From the NCBI RefSeq assembly GCF_000380085.1, contig NZ_KB904557.1, forward strand, positions 1 to 64,000: a stretch of 64,000 bases of DNA, in the 5' to 3' direction. The notes beneath the pieces are model-generated. The model made no database searches, was not told the origin of the DNA, and saw nothing but the letters and a program-made list of their open reading frames with translations. This document shows, one piece after another, positions 8,801-18,673 of this stretch (positions within the stretch are counted from its first letter, which is position 1; each line of letters starts with the position of its first letter). The position numbers and the translations under genes are program-made. The DNA is from Streptococcus merionis DSM 19192. Its GTDB lineage: Bacteria; Bacillota; Bacilli; Lactobacillales; Streptococcaceae.

Positions 8801-10114
8801 ATGAACACACTGAAGTATTTTTCCAAAACCCTACTGGCTTATTTTACAACGGTTCTTCTCTTGGGGCTCACTGGAATTGTCATTTTCCTAATCGGTACCT
8901 ATCAAATTCTAACCAAGGAAGTTCGAAACCAGCAAGACCCGACCTCTCTAGTGCAGCAACTCATCAAGGATGATCAGCTGAATCTCTCTTCCCAAAATAA
9001 ACACTTATTAGAAGAGCGAAATATCTGGCTGATGGTCCTATCTGAAAAGGGTGAAATTGAAGAATCCTTTCAACTTCCTAAACAGTTGGATCATCCTTAT
9101 AAGCTGACAGACATCGTTCGCTTCAACCGTTGGTATCTGGAAGACTATCCCGTATTCACCTTTGTCATGGGAGAAAATATCCTCGTCCTAGGCTATCCAA
9201 AAGGGACCTATGATAAATTCCCTGCCAATTACTACAATGTCAACTTATTCATCGGTACCTTCAAATGGATCTTAGCCGTTTTTGTAGGGCTTATCATTGC
9301 CTTTTTCTTCGTCTACTTCTGGACACAAATGAAATTGCGCAAAGAATTCAACCCTATCACACAGGCCTTAGTGGACTTATCTGAAAACAAGCCAATCTTA
9401 CTAGATGAAAAAGGAAATCTAACAGAGATAACCTCTGACCTCAACCAAACTTCCCAGCTCCTTCTTAAAACCAAGGAAATGCGGAACCATTGGATTCGCG
9501 GTATCAGTCATGATCTCCGCAATCCATTGACCCTGATTTTAGGGAATACCACCCAACTTGAAGCCCTTTACGGTTCTTCAAAACAAATCCAGCAAATTCA
9601 GACCAACGTTCATCAGATGGAACATATTATTTCCAATCTCAATATGAGCTACCTACTAGACAACCCAGCCCTCCTGCAAGAAATGGACCGTCTGGACCTC
9701 AACAAACTCCTCCGTCAAATCATTACGGATTTTTATAACAATTACGAAGAGCTCCACTTAGACTTTCAGCTACCAGAGCAACCTAGCTTCATTTTAGGAA
9801 ATAGTAGTTTGCTGACACGCGCGATTACCAACCTCCTCCTCAACAGTCTAACCCACAATGAAAAGCCTCATCAGCAACTCATGCTCGTGAAAGAGGGAGA
9901 CAACGTTTTACTCACTATCTCAGATAATGGAAGCATTCGCCCTGAAAAAGTCCTTGAATTGAATCAAAAAACACGGCATTACGATACCCACGGAATGGGA
10001 ACCATCATCACCAAGCAGATTATCGCCTTACATCAAGGAACTATTCAATTCACACATCTCAATCCCGGACTTCAGGTAACAATTGCCTTACCTGTTTCTT
10101 CTGACAACGTTTAA
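8801..10114 (+). CDS. sensor histidine kinase of a peptide-sensing type two-component system
   Basis: 437 residues. Two membrane segments (about 10-35 and 150-175) enclose a ~115-residue extracellular sensor domain, a layout like NisK/SpaK kinases and unlike the intramembrane-sensing BceS type. The phosphorylated histidine is His237 in GISHDLRNPLT. N-box LLLNSLTHNE and G1 box ISDNGS are present. It directly abuts the regulator gene. The likely signal is an extracellular peptide or envelope stress, inferred from the linked transporter. Confidence 0.9.
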   Translation: MNTLKYFSKTLLAYFTTVLLLGLTGIVIFLIGTYQILTKEVRNQQDPTSLVQQLIKDDQLNLSSQNKHLLEERNIWLMVLSEKGEIEESFQLPKQLDHPYKLTDIVRFNRWYLEDYPVFTFVMGENILVLGYPKGTYDKFPANYYNVNLFIGTFKWILAVFVGLIIAFFFVYFWTQMKLRKEFNPITQALVDLSENKPILLDEKGNLTEITSDLNQTSQLLLKTKEMRNHWIRGISHDLRNPLTLILGNTTQLEALYGSSKQIQQIQTNVHQMEHIISNLNMSYLLDNPALLQEMDRLDLNKLLRQIITDFYNNYEELHLDFQLPEQPSFILGNSSLLTRAITNLLLNSLTHNEKPHQQLMLVKEGDNVLLTISDNGSIRPEKVLELNQKTRHYDTHGMGTIITKQIIALHQGTIQFTHLNPGLQVTIALPVSSDNV

Positions 10115-10158
10115 AGTAGATTCGTGCAAGGTAATATACTATTTTAGCTCAATTGACG

Positions 10159-10262
10159 CGTACCCGCATAGCGGGTGGTTTATTGGTCTCGCACCTTACG
10201 GAGTGAGACATTAAAACGAGAGTGGGACAGACCACCGTGATGGCTGTCTGTCCCACTCTCAT
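10159..10262. terminator. terminator hairpins between the kinase and feo genes
   Basis: ACCCGC/GCGGGT (10162-10176) is a small hairpin. A 14-base perfect stem GAGAGTGGGACAGA (10218-10231) pairs with 10247-10260 and is followed by ATTTTT. It ends both the kinase transcript (plus) and the feo operon (minus). The stem matches the outer arms of the larger repeat at 50191-50540. Confidence 0.85.
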
Positions 10263-10266
10263 TTTT

Positions 10267-10416
10267 CTATTTTACTTTACTAGCCTTGCGCATTTCTTCT
10301 TTGATCGGGCAGGTACAGTCACAGTCCCCGCAACTCCCTTTTCCTTTGACAAAGCTACGCAAGCCCAGTACAACAACAATCGCAATCAGTATTCCTAATA
10401 CAATGGTGGTGAACAT
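10267..10416 (-). CDS. FeoB-associated Cys-rich membrane protein, 49 residues
   Basis: The minus-strand frame from ATG 10414-10416, with GGAGGAAAAG upstream, reads one membrane helix (TTIVLGILIAIVVVLGL) followed by a short tail with CGDCDCTCP and a charged end. This is the size and layout of the FeoB_associated family. It lies 9 bases downstream of feoB and is the last gene of the feo operon. The clustered cysteines may bind ferrous iron at the cytoplasmic side of FeoB, but the role of the family is not firmly established. Confidence 0.85.
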   Translation of the reverse strand: MFTTIVLGILIAIVVVLGLRSFVKGKGSCGDCDCTCPIKEEMRKASKVK

Positions 10417-10425
10417 CTTTTCCTC

Positions 10426-12564
10426 CTACTGACTGACCCTTGCTAAGTGATGCAAATGGATAATGTCGTCCTGAAGCTGACGTGGTTTTCTAACGATCAG
10501 ATAGACCATTATCAAAAGCAAGCCAAGTGCAACGCCTGCCCATATGGTCACAGCTTTTCCCTCCAGAAGGACCAAACCCAGCTGATACAGCACTAGACTA
10601 ACGACATAGGCCAAGCCTGTCTGAAAACCAATCGCCGCAATTGTCCACTTGGCTTCGCCCATTTCTCGCTTAATCGCTCCCATGGCTGCAAAGCATGGCG
10701 CACACAGCAAGTTAAAGGTCAAGAAAGAATAGGCTGCCAAAGCCGAATAATCTGCCTGCAGGCTTTCTGTTAGTCCTACTTCTCCAGTACTCTGATAGAG
10801 AATCCCAAAGGTTGCCACAACCGTTTCCTTGGCCGCTAAGCCCGTCATCGCAGCCACTGTCGCCCGCCAATTTCCAAAACCAAGCGGCTCAAACACCCAG
10901 GCAAAGAGACGCCCAAAACTCGCTAACATGCTCTGCTCAGTCTCCACAGCCTGCAAGGCAAAATTATATGATGACAAAACCCAAATCAAGACTGTGAGAC
11001 TAAAAATAATCGTCCCCGCACGTTTGACAAAACTCATGGCCTTGCCAAAAGCGTACCGCAATACAGACACGGCTTTGGGCAAATGATAGGCAGGCAGTTC
11101 CATGATAAAGGGACTAGTGTAGCCTCCCAGAAAGACTGTCTTTTTCAAGGCAATACCTGAAAGAACAATGGTTGCAATTCCTACAAAATAGGTGGACGGT
11201 GCCATGAAAGGATTATCTGGGAAAAAGGCTCCTGCAATCAAGGCAATAATTTCCAACTTAGCCGAACAAGGCATAAAGGTCGCTGTCATAATCGTAATTT
11301 TTCGATCACGCTCATTTTCAATCGTTCGACTCGCCATAATTGCTGGTACCCCACACCCAGTCGCAATCAACATCGGAATAAAGGATTTCCCCGACAGACC
11401 AAATCGTCTAAAAATCCGATCCATGACAAAGGCAATCCGACTCATGTAACCAATATCTTCTAATATTCCCAGACAGACAAAAAGAACAAAAATCTGAGGA
11501 AGAAATCCAAGAACTGTCCCTACACCTGCTACAATCCCATCCAGAATCAAAGACTGCATCCAATCTGCCACCTGCAGATAATCCAAGCCACGCTGTACCC
11601 AATTCGGCACGATTTCTCCAAAAAGAACATCGTTGACCCAACCTGTCCACATAGACCCAACAGTCTGAATGGACAAATAATAGACCAAGAACATCACCAA
11701 GGCAAAAATAGGCAAGGCCAGTATCCGATTGGTCACCACTTTGTCAATCTTATCGGATAAATTCAGCTTAAAATCACTCTCTTGACTCTGGGCCATCTTA
11801 GCAACTCGCTCAATAAAAGCATAGCGCTGGTTGATGACAATGGTCTCCGAGTCTTCTGTAAAAACCTCCTCAGTAATCTGGATAATTTCTGCAATATCTG
11901 CCTTTTGAAAAGAGGAGAGATTTAGCTCAGATTCTACCAGATTATCTCGCTCAAATAACTTAATGGCGTAAAATCGAGCCGCAGACTTGGGTACGGTTGC
12001 TCCTAGTACTTCGATAATCTGGGCAATGGCCGCTTCAAATCGATTATCGTACATCGGAAATTGGATACCATCCACTACTTCTCTGGTTGTCTGAGCCGCT
12101 TTCTGAATCACCTGAGCGATTCCCAGATTCTTTACCGCACTTGTCGCCACTACAGGGATGCCCAATTGATACGATAATTTATCGACATTGATAACTTTTC
12201 CCTGCGCCCGTAAAACATCGCTCATATTTAAAGCCATGGTCACAGGAATCCCTGTCTCAATCAGCTGAGTCGTTAGGTAAAGATTACGCTCTAAGTTTGT
12301 GGCATCCACGACATTTAAGATACTATCTGCCTCATAGCTCAACAAGTAATCACGCGCTATTTTTTCCTCTGGACTATAGGGAGACATGGAGTAAATTCCT
12401 GGTAGATCTTGCACTTCTATTTCCGGCTGTTTTTTGACAGAGCCACTCTTTCGCTCCACTGTCACTCCCGGCCAATTTCCCACATGCTGATTGGTACCCG
12501 TTGCAGCATTAAACAGACTAGTCTTTCCACTATTCGGATTTCCAATTAAGGCAATTGTTGTCAT
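10426..12564 (-). CDS. feoB: ferrous iron transporter FeoB
   Basis: 712 residues. N-terminal G domain with P-loop GNPNSGKTS (8-16), G3 DLPGIYS, and NMSD as G4, followed by a helical GDI-like region and a membrane part of about 8-11 segments with paired Gate motifs (SFIPMLIATGCGVPA; CAPCFAAMGAI). It moves Fe2+ across the membrane in a GTP-dependent way. Full family length. It follows feoA by about 85 bases in a feoA-feoB-Cys-rich protein operon. Intact as far as the reading frame shows. Confidence 0.95.
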   Translation of the reverse strand: MTTIALIGNPNSGKTSLFNAATGTNQHVGNWPGVTVERKSGSVKKQPEIEVQDLPGIYSMSPYSPEEKIARDYLLSYEADSILNVVDATNLERNLYLTTQLIETGIPVTMALNMSDVLRAQGKVINVDKLSYQLGIPVVATSAVKNLGIAQVIQKAAQTTREVVDGIQFPMYDNRFEAAIAQIIEVLGATVPKSAARFYAIKLFERDNLVESELNLSSFQKADIAEIIQITEEVFTEDSETIVINQRYAFIERVAKMAQSQESDFKLNLSDKIDKVVTNRILALPIFALVMFLVYYLSIQTVGSMWTGWVNDVLFGEIVPNWVQRGLDYLQVADWMQSLILDGIVAGVGTVLGFLPQIFVLFVCLGILEDIGYMSRIAFVMDRIFRRFGLSGKSFIPMLIATGCGVPAIMASRTIENERDRKITIMTATFMPCSAKLEIIALIAGAFFPDNPFMAPSTYFVGIATIVLSGIALKKTVFLGGYTSPFIMELPAYHLPKAVSVLRYAFGKAMSFVKRAGTIIFSLTVLIWVLSSYNFALQAVETEQSMLASFGRLFAWVFEPLGFGNWRATVAAMTGLAAKETVVATFGILYQSTGEVGLTESLQADYSALAAYSFLTFNLLCAPCFAAMGAIKREMGEAKWTIAAIGFQTGLAYVVSLVLYQLGLVLLEGKAVTIWAGVALGLLLIMVYLIVRKPRQLQDDIIHLHHLARVSQ

Positions 12565-12649
12565 ATTCTCAAAACCTCACACGTTCCATCATACTTTCTC
12601 TCACACAAAAAAGCATTCCTGCTTCTCTCTTATCTGCTGAAAATAATAG

Positions 12650-13126
12650 CTATCTTTGTTCTTTATCTCTTGCCCGTATAACACTAATCATCTGCGCTTC
12701 TGATTTCCGCAAGGTCAATTCATAGCCGCGCAAGCTAATCTCAATCGGATCTCCCAATGGTGCGACCTTTCGGAGATAAATCTTGGTGTGACGTGTCAAT
12801 CCCATATCCATCAACCGCCGCTTGCTTTCGTTCACTGCAAAAATACCGTCTACGTACGCAAATTCACCCACCTTTAATTCCGACAGCGGAAGCTTTTCGA
12901 CAGACTCTTCACATTTGGCCACGTCGATATGCCGCAAAATGGATTGATCAAAAGCTAAACGACTGGATGACAGCATCACAATCCCACTCGTAGCCGTCTT
13001 TGAAATCAATTGAACAGTTGTGCCAACCTTCAACCCAAAATTAGCTAAATGCTGCTGACTCTCCTCAGGCAAATCAATACTTCTAATGTGATAGGCCACA
13101 TTGACCTCACCGTCTAGTAAAATCAA
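12650..13126 (-). CDS. feoA: FeoA, tandem two-domain form
   Basis: 158 residues, twice the usual FeoA length, because two SH3-like FeoA domains are fused: about residues 5-72 and 80-155 (LPLSELKVGEFAYVDGI; RRLMDMGLTRHTKIYLRKVA; PIEISLRGYELTLRKSEA). The second copy is the canonical one; the first is divergent. The start is a TTG at 13124-13126 with GGAGGG eight bases upstream; no ATG fits. By family it assists FeoB. The -10 TATACT lies at 13180-13185 on the minus strand. Confidence 0.85.
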   Translation of the reverse strand: MILLDGEVNVAYHIRSIDLPEESQQHLANFGLKVGTTVQLISKTATSGIVMLSSSRLAFDQSILRHIDVAKCEESVEKLPLSELKVGEFAYVDGIFAVNESKRRLMDMGLTRHTKIYLRKVAPLGDPIEISLRGYELTLRKSEAQMISVIRARDKEQR

Positions 13127-13257
13127 ATTTCTTGACCCTCCAAACTTTTTGATGTAAAATAAAATTTTTTGACAATTTTAGTATATCATAAAAATATTGA
13201 CTGAAAAGAAAAAATTAAAATATTCTCACATTTCTTGGAAGTGTAAAAGAACACGAT

Positions 13258-13600
13258 CAATCAAAAAGAGCGGCTTTTCCCACCACCGTACAACTACGCT
13301 GGCAACACTGGTTCAAGCCAAAAAGAATTTCCGTCTTACCTTTCTAACATTTAAAATCTAATCGTAGTAGCTGATCGGCTTCTCATTCACCTCCTTCGTA
13401 GGTTTTGACAAGTCTAATCAGCCTTTCAGGGATAAGACTAAGTTGGCGGGTCAACAGGTCTTGCTCCCAACCACTGCGCTGTGATGTTGACGCAAACTAT
13501 GAGAGGTGAGGTTGGACTTTTTATACGTAATCTTCAAAGATTACACGCTTTGAGGGTGAGGGCAAAGCCATCATGGTGGTCTTGCCAACCTCATACCTTG
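13258..13600 (-). repeat. family B repeat copy with hairpin end
   Basis: On the minus strand this matches the repeats at 28310-28560 and 50200-50500: a GTCCAACCTCACCTCTCAT start, GCAGTGGTTGGGAGCAAGAC, TTTGGCTTGAACCAGTGTTG and GGTGGGAAAA...CTCTTTTTGATTG. It is flanked by the GAGGGCAAAGCCATCATGGTGGTCTTGCC dyad at 13555-13600. No gene is seen in it. Confidence 0.75.
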
Positions 13601-13612
13601 CTTTTAAACAAG

Positions 13613-13656
13613 AAAACTGCATGAAAGCTTCGTGAACCTTGCTTTCATGCAGTTTT
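13613..13656. terminator. 16-base perfect stem-loop
   Basis: AAAACTGCATGAAAGC (13613-13628) pairs with GCTTTCATGCAGTTTT (13641-13656). It may terminate the rhamnosidase transcript arriving on the minus strand. From here to 13963 I see no recognisable gene. Confidence 0.6.
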
Positions 13657-13963
13657 GCTGTTTTTAGAGCTTTTGTGTCGTTCCGATTTTTACTGCGAAT
13701 CGTTTTCTTGAGTATTTCAATCTTTTAGAGCCTATGTTGATGTGCAGTTCGTCTGGATTAGGTGACTATGCTTGACCAAATCAAGAGGAAAGCACCTTCG
13801 TTTCAAGTTTCAAAAAGGCATGCTAAACACTCTTTTGTTCTATTAGAAAGCGTCCTAATCTGTAGTTCATTCTAGTATAATACTACGGCTTTGCTGCGCA
13901 TGCGAGATTTTACACAGTATCCTACGATAGGGAGCTATCGTGACTACTGCTCTGCTTTTTTCC

Positions 13964-16249
13964 TTATGCTAATCGCCCTGAAACAGCCGTTAAATCAATG
14001 GTAACAGGAATATTTTTTGGAGTATCAATCAGCCAGATCCGTCCATCTTTCTTAATAGTAATCATCCCAACTGGAGAGTGATACGTCATGTCAAAGCGAT
14101 CAACGATCTCTAGACTTGGAGCAATAGCAATAGCCTGATAACCTGGCGCAGCTGCCTTCAATCCAACTGTCTCGCGAATGATCCAGTCCAAGACACAACC
14201 GAAAGCATAATGGTTAAACGAGAACGTCCCAACATTGCCATCTGGTTGAATTCCCGCCCATGATTCCCAAATCGTCGTCGCCCCACGATTGATCTCATAG
14301 AACCACGATGGACAAGCGTCTTGAAAAAAGACCGTCCTAGCCAAGTCTACATGCCCATTCTCGCAGAGTACGTCAAGCAAATAAGGCACCGAGAGAAAGC
14401 CTGTATCCAGGCGATTTCCATTCTCATGAATCATGCTGACTAAACGGTCAACCAGGCCTTGACGGTGATCATCAGAAACCATGTCAAAAGCTAAAGCCAG
14501 AACATAACACCCTTGAAAATCACTGGTCAAATGCCCTGCTTCCGTTAGGAAATATTTGGAAAAGGCAACGCGTACCTTTCGGGCATAATCTGCAAAAGCA
14601 GAACCATCTTTACCCAAAATTTCTGAGATGTGAGCCAATAAATCCGCCGAATGAGCTAAGAAAGCTGTCGCTACGAGATCTTTGGTCACCGCTGAAGTTT
14701 TCATAGGATTTGGCTCTGACATCATAAAACTAGGAAACATCCAGTCCCCATAATGAAACTTAGTATCCCAGATATAGCGGTCCTCCCCAGACTTGTCTCC
14801 TGCTGCGCTGTCTTTTGAAAAAGCAAACCAATTTAGCATGGCCTGGTAATTTTCCTCTAGCACTTCTCTATCACCGTAACGTTGATAAAGTGTCCACGGC
14901 ACCATGATGATGGCATCTCCCCAACCAGCTGATGAGTAAGAACCCGTAAAAGCCACGCTACTAGCTGCATCTTTTGGAGCAGGAGAATAATCTACAATCT
15001 CTCCATTCTCTTTTTGGTTGATACGCACACTTTTTAGCCAGCGTTTGATAAAGGCTTTTGTCTCTAAAAAGAAGGTTGATGACGGTGCGAATACCTGCAT
15101 ATCACCAGTCCAGCCAACACGCTCACGCTGCGGACAGTCAGTCGGAATAGATAGCATATTTCCCTTTTGACTCCAGAGAATATTTGACAACAGTTGGTTA
15201 ACCTTGAAATCACTTGTAACCAATGTCCCCGTCTGCGCCATTTCAGAATAAATAGCGATGGCTTCAATTTGCCTCTCATCTAAGGACTCAAGCCCCACGA
15301 TTTTAACATAGCGAAAACCATGGAAGGTAAAATCTGGTTCCAAAATTTCCTTTTGTCCTCTACCAATGAAAACATCTCTAGCATCCTTATTTCTTCCTAC
15401 GATATTCCTGAAGAAATGGCCATTTTCATCCAAGGTTTCTGCATGGTCAACCACAATTTCCTGACCATCTGCTAGACCAGCCTTGAGACGAATACGTCCT
15501 GCAATAACCTGTCCAAAATCAACAATCAAGCCATCCTTTTCTGACCAAATTTTCTGAGCAGGCAAGATTTCTTGACGATAGACCATCGGCCCCTCCTGAG
15601 GTGCCAATCGTTCATAATCTGCGTCAATTTCAAAGGTTAGCTCAGGCAGAGGTAAAAATGAGGTCTTCCAATCACTATCCAATCGTAAATCCTGTTTTTC
15701 TCCAATTTGAATATCAGCATAGCGATGCTTACCAGAACCAGCCGTAAAGGAAGTATCTGTTCCAACTATTTCTGTACAACCATCAGAATAAGTGATTTCT
15801 AAATCCACCAAAAGTGCCAATTGGTCACCAAACTGGGCACTACCCCCTTGAACACTGATACGACCAGCATACCAACCATCTGCCACCTCAACTGCCAAAA
15901 CATTTTTACCAATAGCTAAAAACTTCGTGACCTCATAGGTCTGATACATCAGAAAGTCATTGTAATCCGTATAATCAGGTGTGAAAATCGCTCCGGTCAC
16001 TCGCTGGCCATTGATATAAGCCTGATAAATCCCCTGACTGGTGATGGTCAATTCAGCCTTAGTGACTTCTTTAGATAAAGTCAACTCCTTTTTAAAATAA
16101 ACACCTGGATGAAGACGCTCTTCCACAGGAGCTTGCGGACGGCTTTTGCCAGAAAACATTTCCTCTAAAGTAAATTCAGGTTCCTCTGAAACCGTCGCAT
16201 GAGCAGCTGAAATCCAACGTCCCGTCCAAGATAATTTTGTATTTTTCAC
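13964..16249 (-). CDS. alpha-L-rhamnosidase, GH78 family
   Basis: 761 residues, no signal peptide or sorting signal, so probably cytoplasmic and acting on short imported rhamnosides. The N-terminal ~300 residues are beta-sandwich domains (VEVADGWYAGRISVQGGSAQ; IVDFGQVIAGRI). The (alpha/alpha)6 catalytic domain follows, with the family signature CPQRERVGWTGDMQVFAPSS and the WESWAGIQPDGNVGTFSFNHYAFG segment carrying the Glu/Asp residues. A C-terminal sandwich closes the chain. Full length. Divergently transcribed from an AraC regulator, the usual arrangement for a substrate-induced glycosidase. No linked transporter is seen. Confidence 0.9.
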   Translation of the reverse strand: MKNTKLSWTGRWISAAHATVSEEPEFTLEEMFSGKSRPQAPVEERLHPGVYFKKELTLSKEVTKAELTITSQGIYQAYINGQRVTGAIFTPDYTDYNDFLMYQTYEVTKFLAIGKNVLAVEVADGWYAGRISVQGGSAQFGDQLALLVDLEITYSDGCTEIVGTDTSFTAGSGKHRYADIQIGEKQDLRLDSDWKTSFLPLPELTFEIDADYERLAPQEGPMVYRQEILPAQKIWSEKDGLIVDFGQVIAGRIRLKAGLADGQEIVVDHAETLDENGHFFRNIVGRNKDARDVFIGRGQKEILEPDFTFHGFRYVKIVGLESLDERQIEAIAIYSEMAQTGTLVTSDFKVNQLLSNILWSQKGNMLSIPTDCPQRERVGWTGDMQVFAPSSTFFLETKAFIKRWLKSVRINQKENGEIVDYSPAPKDAASSVAFTGSYSSAGWGDAIIMVPWTLYQRYGDREVLEENYQAMLNWFAFSKDSAAGDKSGEDRYIWDTKFHYGDWMFPSFMMSEPNPMKTSAVTKDLVATAFLAHSADLLAHISEILGKDGSAFADYARKVRVAFSKYFLTEAGHLTSDFQGCYVLALAFDMVSDDHRQGLVDRLVSMIHENGNRLDTGFLSVPYLLDVLCENGHVDLARTVFFQDACPSWFYEINRGATTIWESWAGIQPDGNVGTFSFNHYAFGCVLDWIIRETVGLKAAAPGYQAIAIAPSLEIVDRFDMTYHSPVGMITIKKDGRIWLIDTPKNIPVTIDLTAVSGRLA

Positions 16250-16371
16250 AGCAAACTCCTTTATGAACCAATGATAATGTGATTATAGCTTATTTCAAGA
16301 GATTTTCAATGCTTGCTTATGACCCAAAACTGTGATAATATGACTTTAAATTCTAAAAAAGGAGCCTTTAA

Positions 16372-17328
16372 ATGCCAGAACTTCACTGGAAATTGCCTCA
16401 GTTTGATGTCAATATACAAGAATTAGTAGTAGAGAACTTCATATCTCTCGAGGAACATTTTTCACCTTTTGAAGTCCCTTATAAAGAAGCCAAGCATTAT
16501 GAGTTTAAGGAAATTATAAAGGCACTTAACCTCTCACCTGATACCGAATTCGCTCTCACCTCTCATCGTCTAGATTACCCCTCACAGTTGCACGACCATG
16601 ATTATTTTGAGGTCGTTTATCTAACAAAAGGCCGCATGCTTCATATTGCAAACCGTACCACACATGTCATGCCTGAAGGCACTTTAGCGCTCATTCCACC
16701 TCATATCTCTCATCTCATAGCTCCCATTGATAGCTGTGACCCTACTGTTATCAATATTCTTATCTCACCTTGCCTTATGAAAAAAATAGCAGAGCTTCTC
16801 AACAAACCAACTGTAGATTGGGACAAAAGCCCTATAATCATGGAAAAACACTGGGATTCTTCTAATCTAAAATTGACGGTTATTAAACTGCTGGAAAGCT
16901 ATTTTAAGGCTCAGTATCAGGTCAATTTGACTTCTTTGGGCTATCTTTTAGCCCTGCTGGATAACTTTTCTGAAAACACTTCTCTCATTCATCAAACCGA
17001 TAAGCTAACCCAAGATTGTCTACAGATCATTCAAAAGTCTTGTACCACCATCACCCAAGCCCAACTGGCCAAGCAACTCAACTACAGTCCTGGCTATCTT
17101 TCTCGGCACATCAAAACCCAAACAGGTCAGACTATTTCGCAGCACATTGCCCAAGCAAAGCTAGGGCTAGCTCAGCAGTTACTATTAGAAACAGACCTAT
17201 CCATCAGGGACATTGCTGAAAAAGCTGGCTATCAGAGTGAAAGTCACTTTCATCGTGTTTTTAAAGAAAAAACTGCCATCACACCACGGCAGTTTAGATT
17301 ATTGACGAAGTCTAAAAAACGAGAGTGA
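16372..17328 (+). CDS. AraC-family transcription regulator
   Basis: 318 residues, with AAAAAAGGAG six to eight bases before the ATG. The N-terminal half is a cupin-like ligand-binding domain (LDYPSQLHDHDYFEVVYLTKG start, histidines near 65-67). The C-terminal ~100 residues hold two helix-turn-helix motifs, ending with the AraC signature DIAEKAGYQSESHFHRVFKE. It probably activates the divergent rhamnosidase gene in response to a rhamnoside or rhamnose; this is inferred from position. Confidence 0.9.
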   Translation: MPELHWKLPQFDVNIQELVVENFISLEEHFSPFEVPYKEAKHYEFKEIIKALNLSPDTEFALTSHRLDYPSQLHDHDYFEVVYLTKGRMLHIANRTTHVMPEGTLALIPPHISHLIAPIDSCDPTVINILISPCLMKKIAELLNKPTVDWDKSPIIMEKHWDSSNLKLTVIKLLESYFKAQYQVNLTSLGYLLALLDNFSENTSLIHQTDKLTQDCLQIIQKSCTTITQAQLAKQLNYSPGYLSRHIKTQTGQTISQHIAQAKLGLAQQLLLETDLSIRDIAEKAGYQSESHFHRVFKEKTAITPRQFRLLTKSKKRE

Positions 17329-17379
17329 GGCAAAAATCGGTAAGTCATCGTGAAAAGTTGACTTCTTTTGTTGTCCCAC

Positions 17380-17490
17380 CCTCCGCACGTTTACGATGGC
17401 AACACTGGTTCAAGCCAAAAAGAATCTCCGTCTTGCCTTTCTAACATTTAAAATCTAATCGCAGTAGCCGCGTCTTATCTTAGCGGTAAA
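17380..17490. repeat. partial family B repeat
   Basis: CGATGGCAACACTGGTTCAAGCCAAAAAGAATCTCCGTCTTGCCTTTCTAACATTTAAAATC-like text repeats the 13300-13360 segment nearly base for base (quoted in parts, 17397-17458). Only the middle of the family B unit is present. Confidence 0.7.
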
Positions 17491-17493
17491 TCT

Positions 17494-17541
17494 AAAAATA
17501 CAGGAGGTTGGATTACTTTTGTTCCAATCTCCTGTATTTTT
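17494..17541. terminator. bidirectional terminator overlapping the mnmM stop codon
   Basis: AAAAATACAGGAG.TTGGA (17494-17514) pairs with TCCAA.CTCCTGTATTTTT (17523-17541). It serves the araC gene (plus) and mnmM (minus, stop 17540-17542). Confidence 0.85.
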
Positions 17542-18097
17542 AAGTCTCTCTTAATTTCTCCACCATGATTAAAAACGGTGGATTGTTCATCTGGTTGATA
17601 GTTTGGTAGATGGCTACGGTAAATTTTGTCTGAGGTAGGGTTTTGACAAAATCAAGCACAGCATCTCGCTCGACATCACCACCTGCGTGTCCATAGTAAA
17701 CCATGATAGCCAGACGGCCACCAACTTCAAGGAGCTGACAGATTTGCTCAATAGCTGATAAGGTTGTCTCTGGCTGGGTAATGACAGACTTGTCAGCTGA
17801 GGGCAGATAGCCCAGATTAAAGATAGCAACCTTGGCTGAACTGACATGCTGGCTAACTGTCTCATGACCTGCCAAAATCAATTCTACATTCTCAAAACCT
17901 GCCTCAAGCAAACGTCTCTGGGTGGTATCAAGCGCCGCCTGCTGAATATCAAAAGCTAACACTCTGCCTGCCCGTTGGGCTAAAAAGAGGGTATCATGAC
18001 CATTTCCCATCGTGGCGTCAATAGCCACAGCATCGGGCATCAGAATTTCCTCCAAAAAAGCGTGAGCCATGTGTAGGGGGCGCAACATTCTAATCAT
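17540..18097 (-). CDS. mnmM: tRNA (mnm5s2U34) methyltransferase MnmM (YtqB family)
   Basis: 185 residues, a class I SAM methyltransferase. Motif I is [12 protein letters not shown] (26-37), the acidic residue of motif II sits in VLAFDIQ, and [11 protein letters not shown] is the YtqB/MnmM signature. By family it adds the last methyl group of 5-methylaminomethyl-2-thiouridine at the wobble position. Its start overlaps the end of the deaminase gene by 8 bases, so the two are co-transcribed. Confidence 0.85.
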   Translation of the reverse strand: MIRMLRPLHMAHAFLEEILMPDAVAIDATMGNGHDTLFLAQRAGRVLAFDIQQAALDTTQRRLLEAGFENVELILAGHETVSQHVSSAKVAIFNLGYLPSADKSVITQPETTLSAIEQICQLLEVGGRLAIMVYYGHAGGDVERDAVLDFVKTLPQTKFTVAIYQTINQMNNPPFLIMVEKLRET

Positions 18098-18539
18098 CTC
18101 CTAACTGAATTTTTGGCACATCGTGTTGAACCAGCTCCACACCCTTAGCTGCGATGAGCTCTAAAGCGAAGGGATGTTTTCGATAGGCTTCCTTATAGGT
18201 AATTTTAGTAATCCCAGCTTGAAGAAGGGCTTTTGTACAATTGATACAGGGAAAGTGCGTAACATAAATCTCAGTGCCATTAGTTGAAATCCCTTCCTTA
18301 GCACACTGAATAAGGGCATTCATCTCTGCATGGACGGTGCGAATACAATGACCATCCTCCATCTGATGACCAGTCTCATGACAGTTATCCGTCTGAGAGA
18401 CCCCACCATTATAGCCTGTCGCGATAATCCTCTTATCTTTGACCAAGACCGCCCCCACAAAGGCGCGATCGCAGGTTGACCGTTTGGAAATCAGGTCAGC
18501 ATTTGCCATAAAATAATCCTGCCAAGTGAGTCTATCCAT
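18090..18539 (-). CDS. deoxycytidylate (dCMP) deaminase, ComEB type
   Basis: 149 residues from ATG 18537-18539, preceded by AAGGAGATGAGG; a longer frame to 18665 would take in the upstream terminator. Zinc-site motifs HAEMNAL (HAE) and PCINCTKAL (PCxxC) are intact, with an additional Cys/His-rich loop ([15 protein letters not shown]) that binds a second zinc in this family. It converts dCMP to dUMP for dTTP synthesis. Co-transcribed with mnmM. Confidence 0.9.
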   Translation of the reverse strand: MDRLTWQDYFMANADLISKRSTCDRAFVGAVLVKDKRIIATGYNGGVSQTDNCHETGHQMEDGHCIRTVHAEMNALIQCAKEGISTNGTEIYVTHFPCINCTKALLQAGITKITYKEAYRKHPFALELIAAKGVELVQHDVPKIQLGDD

Positions 18540-18583
18540 CCTCATCTCCTTCAGCTGTTTTTTCTTTTTATGATACCACAAAA

Positions 18584-18605
18584 CCCTGCTAAATTCTAGC
18601 AGGGT
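18584..18605 (-). terminator. terminator of the ribU-PAP2-GNAT operon
   Basis: CCCTGCTA (18584-18591) pairs with TAGCAGGG (18597-18604); on the minus strand TTTTG follows. It separates the GNAT gene from the deaminase gene. Confidence 0.75.
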
Positions 18606-18673
18606 CAAGCTTTTCACCTGAAACATAAAAAGGAGAATGAGAAAGAACTCCCATAAATTTGTCATGAAACGTC

